This document shows positions 4,882 through 8,766 of a stretch of 8,766 nucleotides of DNA, piece after piece. The stretch covers positions 1-8,766 of the forward strand of contig WLLG01000067.1 of NCBI GenBank assembly GCA_009700815.1, written 5' to 3'. Below the pieces are notes generated by a model that was not told where the DNA came from, did no database searches, and saw only the letters and a list, made by a program, of their open reading frames with translations. This DNA comes from Actinomycetota bacterium (GTDB lineage: Bacteria > Actinomycetota > Acidimicrobiia > Acidimicrobiales > Microtrichaceae). A program made the position numbers and the translations under genes. Positions within the stretch are counted from its first letter, which is position 1. Every line of letters starts with the position of its first letter.

Positions 4882-6288
4882 GTGATGTCTGAGAGCAGAG
4901 AGCGCCCCGTCGTAATTGTGTCCAACCGGGGACCTGTCAGTTACCGAGTTGACCAAGGGGAGCTTGTCGGCATGCGCGGGGCGGGCGGATTGGTTTCTGG
5001 ACTAGCACCGCTGCTCGAGAGCGGTCGGGCAAGTTGGATTGCTGCAGCGCTTAGTCCGGCCGACCGTTCCGCTGTTGCTGCAGGGACTGCTACCCCAGAT
5101 GGACTAGCAGTTCGTCTGCTGAGTCTTGACCCCGTGGACCAGGCTCTGGCCTACGACCTGATCTCGAATCAGACACTTTGGTTTGTTCATCATGGACTGT
5201 TTGATCTGACGCGGTCACCCTCGTATACGGCGCAGTGGTACGAAGCTTGGAACGCGTATCGTCGAATCAATCAGGAATTCGCACGCGCAGTCTGCGAATC
5301 TGCTCCTGATGGTGCAGCCGTCTTGATCCAGGATTATCACCTGACGCTGATGGCACCCATGCTGGCGGCCGAACGCCCGGACCTCTCTACTGTTCACTTC
5401 CATCACACGCCCTTTGCAGGCCCTGACATGCTGCGCGTACTACCACCAGCCGTCAGAGATGAGATGCTGAATTCGCTCAATGCTCACCACGCATGCGGGT
5501 TTCATACCAGTGACTGGGCAGGGAATTTCAGCCAAGACCTGCTCCGCTGGCCAGCGGGTGGGAACGATCGAGCAGAGAGTTCACCGGCAAAGATTTTTGC
5601 CTCCTCGCTATCAACTGACGCTGCAGACCTTCGCTCTACTGCACAGTCTGAGCAGTGTGAGAAGAACCTGCGAGCACTGGAAGAAGCTCTCGGTGATTCG
5701 CAGTTGATCTTGCGAATCGACCGGATGGAATTGTCGAAAAACATTCTTCGCGGATTTCAGGCCTATGACCTGTTGCTACAAGAGCGCAGCGACCTGCATG
5801 GGCGGGTGGTCTTTCTGGCCTGTTGTTACCCATCACGAGAAAACGTGCCCGAGTATGCGCTGTACAAAGAACAGGTGGCTGCAGAGGTTGCCATGGTCAA
5901 TGCCCGCTGGGGTACAGCAACTTGGCAACCAATCCAGTTCGAGACTGATGACGATTATGTGCGCTCCGTTGCTGCACTGCGCCGCTACGACGTGCTGCTG
6001 GTGAACCCAATCCGTGATGGGCTCAACTTGGTTGCCAAAGAGGGTCCGCTTATTAACGAGCGCTCGGGCCAGGTCGTGCTGTCTACAGAAGCTGGAGCTT
6101 GGGCTGAGCTTGGCTCGGCAGCGCTCGGGGTCAACCCATTTGACGTTGAGGAGACAGCACAGATGCTCGGAGTTGCCCTTGACCGAAGCCCCCAAGAGCG
6201 TTCCACCAGTGCCGCTGAACTGGCCCAACTCGTAGCCAAGCGCACCCCGATGGACTGGCTACAAGACCAGCTAGCAGCGGCGGACTAA
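4882..6288 (+). CDS. otsA: Alpha,alpha-trehalose-phosphate synthase (GT20)
   Basis: The 468-residue GT20 enzyme would join glucose from a nucleotide sugar to glucose-6-phosphate, giving trehalose-6-phosphate in the cytosol. Length is close to E. coli OtsA (474). Features are VIVSNRGPVS with R16 (equivalent to E. coli R9), the GAGGL loop (33-37), QDYHL (150-154, D151 equivalent to D130), HFHHTPF (172-178, H175 equivalent to H154), RMELSKN with R281 and K286 (equivalent to R262 and K267), and IRDGLNLVAKE with D379 and E387 (equivalent to D361 and E369). These alignments are by eye. The usual RLDxSK is RMELSK here (E for D), and the HxPF region differs from E. coli, as in a distinct actinobacterial branch. 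Another GT20 acceptor cannot be excluded, but a facing trehalose phosphatase supports OtsA. The start is GTG 4882 or ATG 4885. It is divergent from glycerate kinase, with its stop abutting that of otsB. Confidence 0.9.
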   Translation: MMSESRERPVVIVSNRGPVSYRVDQGELVGMRGAGGLVSGLAPLLESGRASWIAAALSPADRSAVAAGTATPDGLAVRLLSLDPVDQALAYDLISNQTLWFVHHGLFDLTRSPSYTAQWYEAWNAYRRINQEFARAVCESAPDGAAVLIQDYHLTLMAPMLAAERPDLSTVHFHHTPFAGPDMLRVLPPAVRDEMLNSLNAHHACGFHTSDWAGNFSQDLLRWPAGGNDRAESSPAKIFASSLSTDAADLRSTAQSEQCEKNLRALEEALGDSQLILRIDRMELSKNILRGFQAYDLLLQERSDLHGRVVFLACCYPSRENVPEYALYKEQVAAEVAMVNARWGTATWQPIQFETDDDYVRSVAALRRYDVLLVNPIRDGLNLVAKEGPLINERSGQVVLSTEAGAWAELGSAALGVNPFDVEETAQMLGVALDRSPQERSTSAAELAQLVAKRTPMDWLQDQLAAAD

Positions 6289-7197
6289 CTACCGATTTTT
6301 GCTGGCGTCCAGAATCGCAGCTTGGAGCTGGAACAGCAGGGCGACCATTGCCGAAGGTCCGTCAAGGATGAGATCAGCGCGGCGAAGCAACTCGTCATCG
6401 GACTCCTCGCTCCGGGCAAGAATTTTGAACACCTGCAACCCAGACGCTGAAAGGGTGTCGAGTGCGTCGAATGCAGGTAGATCACCCACATCATCGCCAA
6501 GAAAAAGCACAGGGCCCGCAAGTTGTCGGGCAAGGCTCAGTAGGACGGTTCCCTTATCGACATCAATCGGTGGGTGAAGTTCCACGCTCATACGGGCCGT
6601 TCTCGCAACAAGCCCTGAGGTAGCAGCAAGCTCTAGGGCATACTGCTCAACTTGGTCAAAGAGTTCGGGTTGGCCGCGGTAGTGCAGGGTGATGGACAGG
6701 CCTTTCAGTTCAACACGCATTCCAGCCGGACCGTTGGTTTCTGCTGTTGAGGCAAGCGCTGCGACTCGCTCAGGCCAAGCCACTGCCTCGGGGTGGTCAC
6801 TGCGTACCCCGTGGCGGATCTGCTGCAACCCATAGAGTCCCACCAAGGTTAGGGAATCAGGCAGACCTGACTGGTCTGCAATGGGCTGGTCAGCAGCGGT
6901 CTGGTCAGCAGCGGTCTGGTCAGCAGAGCTCTGGTCAGCAGGGCTCAGCTGCCCTGAGAGTCGATCAACCAGAAACTCAATGGGACGGCCAGAAACGACC
7001 GCTAGCTCTCCCAGACTGCTTGCTAGAGATTGCAGGACCTGCACCGCACCCGGGAGCGGGACTGCAGCATCAGGATCGTCAACAATGAGCGAGAGAGTGC
7101 CGTCAAAGTCGGTTGCCAGAAGAGTTGCAGCTGGGGAGGCTGCAACGGCTGCTACGACTTGTTCGGCCGTCGCCACTTTCCCTTGGTTGGTCGGCAT
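6289..7197 (-). CDS. otsB: Trehalose-6-phosphate phosphatase (HAD-IIB)
   Basis: This HAD-superfamily phosphatase (302 residues from ATG 7197) would hydrolyse trehalose-6-phosphate to trehalose. It shows HAD motif I, TDFDGTL (29-35, nucleophile D30, acid D32), motif II around VVSGRP (67-72), LVGLYGLQ (118-125), cap residues ELKGLSITLHYRG (163-175) and VELHPPIDVDKG (205-216, K215). Motif IV is GDDVGDLPAF (234-243). These are the normal trehalose-phosphatase signatures. Residues 85-109 are five ADQ-containing pentapeptides inserted between motif II and LYG, where relatives are usually short. Its gene lies just after the LytR_C gene on the same strand (38-bp gap) and faces otsA with no bases between the two stop codons. 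A TTG at 7224 is a longer alternative start, 12 nt after the LytR_C stop; neither start has a good Shine-Dalgarno site, so translation may depend on coupling. A role on glucosyl-3-phosphoglycerate is possible but unsupported. Confidence 0.9.
   Translation of the reverse strand: MPTNQGKVATAEQVVAAVAASPAATLLATDFDGTLSLIVDDPDAAVPLPGAVQVLQSLASSLGELAVVSGRPIEFLVDRLSGQLSPADQSSADQTAADQTAADQPIADQSGLPDSLTLVGLYGLQQIRHGVRSDHPEAVAWPERVAALASTAETNGPAGMRVELKGLSITLHYRGQPELFDQVEQYALELAATSGLVARTARMSVELHPPIDVDKGTVLLSLARQLAGPVLFLGDDVGDLPAFDALDTLSASGLQVFKILARSEESDDELLRRADLILDGPSAMVALLFQLQAAILDASKNR
6871..6945 (-). repeat. In-frame 15-bp tandem repeat, 5 copies, in otsB
   Basis: Five 15-bp units start (plus-strand coordinates) at 6871, 6886, 6901, 6916 and 6931. 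The two units at 6886-6915 are identical and the outer ones diverge. Each encodes a pentapeptide containing ADQ (SPADQ, SSADQ, TAADQ twice, PIADQ). The repeat forms an insert between HAD motif II and the LYG strand. Confidence 0.95.
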
Positions 7198-7215
7198 TGG
7201 TGACAGGACGGGGCC

Positions 7216-7236
7216 AGTCGGCAAAAACTGCCGGCT
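7216..7236 (-). other. Hairpin at the LytR_C gene / otsB junction
   Basis: CGGCA-GTTTT-TGCCG (7219-7233) forms a 5-bp stem with a 5-nt loop. It can extend by two pairs beyond one mismatch to 7216/7236, touching the LytR_C stop codon (7236-7238). The alternative TTG start of otsB begins in the loop at 7224. No T-run follows, so a full terminator is unlikely; an intercistronic processing or translation-tuning element is possible. Confidence 0.35.
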
Positions 7237-7988
7237 CAGCCTGTAGTCGTCGTGGTCTTGACAGTCGTGGTTGTGATTTTGGTTCCAGCCGACGGGATGG
7301 TGCTCGCTGCAGCGCCTCCAGCAGTGGTCGTCACCGTTGAGTTGCCTGAAGAGGAACTGCCCGAAGAAGAGCTACCTGAAGAAGAGCTACCCGAGGAAGA
7401 GCCGCCGGCAACGGTGGTCGTACTCGCACCAGCTGGGGTAATGATTCCCTCAACATCGGGGCCGAGCACGATGACCACGTTGGTATCTGTCGGAACATCT
7501 GTGGCCACTTTGCCTAGGACGGTTCCGGTAGGTAGCGGCTGAACTGCGCCGATGCTGAGCAGTTTGGCGATCGCCTTTGCGTCACCCTCGTATCCGGGTG
7601 CGTAGTACACGGTGGTGGTCTGCACTTGAGCCGCTGCAGTTTTGGCTGCGATGTTTGGGTATCCGGCCAATCCCAGGAAGTTCGCTGCAGTTGCTGCGTA
7701 GCCGCTCAGACCCGCACCGTTCAGTACAACTACCTTGAGCGTGGCTGGCGCAACAGAGGTTGAGGGAGTGGTCGTGGTGGGTACTGCCGGCTCTGTAGTG
7801 GTGGTCTTGTTGCTACCTTCACCGATTTTCACATCCTGAGAATCAGTCTGAAATCCCACACCTCCACCCTTGAGGAGAAGAATGAATCCGAGCGCGACAG
7901 CAACTCCAACCAAGATGAGTCCTCGTGAAGCTGGATTCGGGCCTTGGGGTGTTGGTCGCGATGGACGCGGACGCTGCGTCGTAGTCAT
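7236..7988 (-). CDS. Membrane-anchored LytR_C domain protein
   Basis: The 250-residue product has a Pro/Arg-rich cytosolic N-terminus (1-22), a single membrane helix (about 23-39, LILVGVAVALGFILLL) and a Thr/Pro linker (about 61-82). A LytR C-terminal domain (PF13399 type) follows at about 84-176: KVVVLNGAGLSGYAA (85-99) and a repeat-half pattern ending NVVIVLG (170-176). The tail (189-250) is low-complexity Ser/Gly/Thr, including four GSSSS-like units. The topology suggests N-in/C-out, with the LytR_C domain outside the membrane, where such domains accompany cell-wall LCP proteins. The catalytic LCP domain is absent, so this is a stand-alone LytR_C protein and its own activity is unknown. 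The ATG at 7988 follows a TANNNT box by 6 nt and has no Shine-Dalgarno sequence. It sits between the P450 gene (60-bp gap) and otsB on the same strand, so otsB may be transcribed from its promoter. Confidence 0.85.
   Translation of the reverse strand: MTTTQRPRPSRPTPQGPNPASRGLILVGVAVALGFILLLKGGGVGFQTDSQDVKIGEGSNKTTTTEPAVPTTTTPSTSVAPATLKVVVLNGAGLSGYAATAANFLGLAGYPNIAAKTAAAQVQTTTVYYAPGYEGDAKAIAKLLSIGAVQPLPTGTVLGKVATDVPTDTNVVIVLGPDVEGIITPAGASTTTVAGGSSSGSSSSGSSSSGSSSSGNSTVTTTAGGAAASTIPSAGTKITTTTVKTTTTTG
7342..7401 (-). repeat. In-frame 15-bp tandem repeat, 4 copies, in the LytR_C gene
   Basis: Four 15-bp units start at 7342, 7357, 7372 and 7387 (plus-strand coordinates) and encode the (GSSSS)n tail. 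The units differ almost only at third codon positions, so the peptide is conserved while the DNA has diverged. This differs from the near-identical units in the FAD oxidoreductase and otsB genes. Confidence 0.92.
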
Positions 7989-7994
7989 CTCATA

Positions 7995-8000
7995 ACCTTA
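7995..8000 (-). promoter_or_regulatory. Candidate -10 box (TAAGGT) for the LytR_C gene
   Basis: TAAGGT fits TANNNT and ends 6 nt before the ATG at 7988, again implying a leaderless mRNA. It lies in the 60-bp gap downstream of the P450 gene, so the LytR_C gene and perhaps otsB probably have their own promoter rather than relying on P450 transcription. Confidence 0.45.
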
Positions 8001-8048
8001 GTCCTGTGGCCCGCGCGGTACGCGTTGATCCTCAGGTGAGGCTGATCT

Positions 8049-8766
8049 TTACGTGACAGGGTCAAAATCGATCAAAGCTGACTTCAGGCCAAAGACAAAC
8101 GAGTTCGGCATCTCCACTACTGAATCTGGAACCACTCGGAGTTGATCGACTCGTTTGAGGAGCTCCTCGAACATGACTCGAATCTCTAGACGGGCCAACG
8201 AGGCGCCCAAACAGAAGTGGGTACCAAAGCCAAAGGCAATGTGATTGTTTGGGTTGCGGGTCACGTCTAGTTCTTCGGGGTGATCGAACTGCAAGGGATC
8301 ACGATTTGCCGAGGAGTACATCAATACCAGCTGATCTCCAGCCTTGATCGCCTGACCTGCAATCTCGGTGTCCTCGACGGCGACTCGACACATGTTGTGT
8401 ATCGGAGTCACAAATCGAATGAACTCCTCGACTGCAACTGTCAGGTTTGCACCCGACTTCAGCAGTTCCCATTGCTCGGGCCGGGCTGCCAACTCCAACA
8501 GGGTGCGAGCTATCACGGTTCTTGTGGTTTCTGCCCCACCGTCGAGTAGCAACAACGAGTCAGAGATCACTTCCTCCACCCCAAACGGGCAACCAGGCAC
8601 TTCGGCTGTGGTCCAAACCGTCATGACATCATCGGCCGGGTTGAGTTTTTTGGCCTCGTAGAGTTCGGCCGCTGCCGCTGCAAAGTCCATCACTGCAGCG
8701 ATGTTGTCCTCTTGGTGATACCCGGGACCACCGCCAAGGGTGATTGTTCGCTCCGACCAATCCATC
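8049..8766 (-). CDS. Cytochrome P450, C-terminal part (5' end beyond the window)
   Basis: About 239 codons of a P450 (usually about 400 residues) are present; the frame is open to the window edge and the methionine near 8765 is internal. Residue numbers below count from it. The I-helix oxygen-binding motif is GGAETTRT (76-83). The K-helix ExxR reads EEFIR at about 113-117. The haem-ligand loop is FGFGTHFCLG (175-184), with Cys as the iron ligand. HNMCRVAVEDTEIAGQ (122-137) and SANRDP are typical of soluble actinobacterial class I P450s, including steroid- and fatty-acid-oxidising groups such as CYP125 and CYP142. The substrate cannot be set from half a protein. No membrane segment is seen. 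It needs a ferredoxin and a reductase, neither of which is in the window. It ends 60 bp before the LytR_C start. Confidence 0.93.
   Translation of the reverse strand, partial: MDWSERTITLGGGPGYHQEDNIAAVMDFAAAAAELYEAKKLNPADDVMTVWTTAEVPGCPFGVEEVISDSLLLLDGGAETTRTVIARTLLELAARPEQWELLKSGANLTVAVEEFIRFVTPIHNMCRVAVEDTEIAGQAIKAGDQLVLMYSSANRDPLQFDHPEELDVTRNPNNHIAFGFGTHFCLGASLARLEIRVMFEELLKRVDQLRVVPDSVVEMPNSFVFGLKSALIDFDPVT

Noticed and set aside
6881..7246. Plus-strand frame with repeated Trp/Ser/Ala units
   Set aside because: It is the antisense of the otsB tandem repeat; the HAD motifs are on the minus strand.
7252..7542. Plus-strand frame with striking LPEEE repeats
   Set aside because: It is the antisense shadow of the GSSSS repeat in the LytR_C gene, whose membrane helix and domain make the minus strand the real one.
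8012..8048. Terminator after the P450 gene (CCTC-AGGT-GAGG at 8030-8041, and a CGCG/CGCG pairing)
   Set aside because: Stems are only 4 bp and no T-run follows on the minus strand.

Overview
The window looks like the chromosome of an actinobacterium (Actinomycetota). The strongest reasons are a close CysO-type sulfur-carrier protein, a GT81 glucosyl-3-phosphoglycerate synthase with actinobacterial motifs, a DUF222 (13E12-type HNH) protein, a membrane-anchored LytR_C protein with Thr/Ser-rich linkers, and TANNNT -10 boxes placed right against start codons, as expected for leaderless genes. Moderate GC, very short intergenic gaps and the Thr-rich LytR_C protein would suit a planktonic lineage, perhaps Acidimicrobiia. 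That finer placement is a guess.

Layout: 1-431 (-) is the N-terminal part of a DUF222/HNH-type protein cut by the window edge. 432-558 is a divergent promoter region. 559-2040 (+) is an FAD-dependent oxidoreductase of unknown substrate. It converges on a two-gene minus-strand unit: cysO (2363-2638) followed, with an 8-bp overlap, by a small unknown protein (2065-2370). A 215-bp divergent region separates cysO from gpgS (2854-3786, +), which converges on glycerate kinase (3818-4810, -) across a 7-bp tandem repeat. A 71-bp divergent promoter region follows, then otsA (4882-6288, +). Its stop codon abuts that of otsB (ends at 6289, -). Upstream of otsB on the minus strand lie a LytR_C membrane protein (7236-7988) and a cytochrome P450 whose 5' end is outside the window (8049-8766). 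No tRNA, rRNA, CRISPR array, transposase or phage gene was seen.

The central block can be read as a compatible-solute and glycerate module. GpgS joins glucose to 3-phosphoglycerate, OtsA and OtsB make trehalose, and glycerate kinase would return glycerate (for example from glucosylglycerate breakdown) to glycolysis. No dedicated glucosyl-3-phosphoglycerate phosphatase is visible. The other genes (FAD enzyme, CysO pair, LytR_C protein, P450) have no evident link to this module.

Three features stand out structurally. Five start codons have a TANNNT box 5-7 nt upstream, suggesting leaderless transcripts, while cysO and gpgS have clear Shine-Dalgarno sites. Three proteins carry in-frame tandem repeats (21, 15 and 15 bp), and a fourth repeat of 7 bp lies between two convergent genes. 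All three convergent gene pairs have gaps of 0 to 31 bp. I did not find a convincing wholly new system. The best candidates for follow-up are the incomplete glucosylglycerate pathway, the orphan CysO with its coupled unknown partner, and the in-frame repeats.
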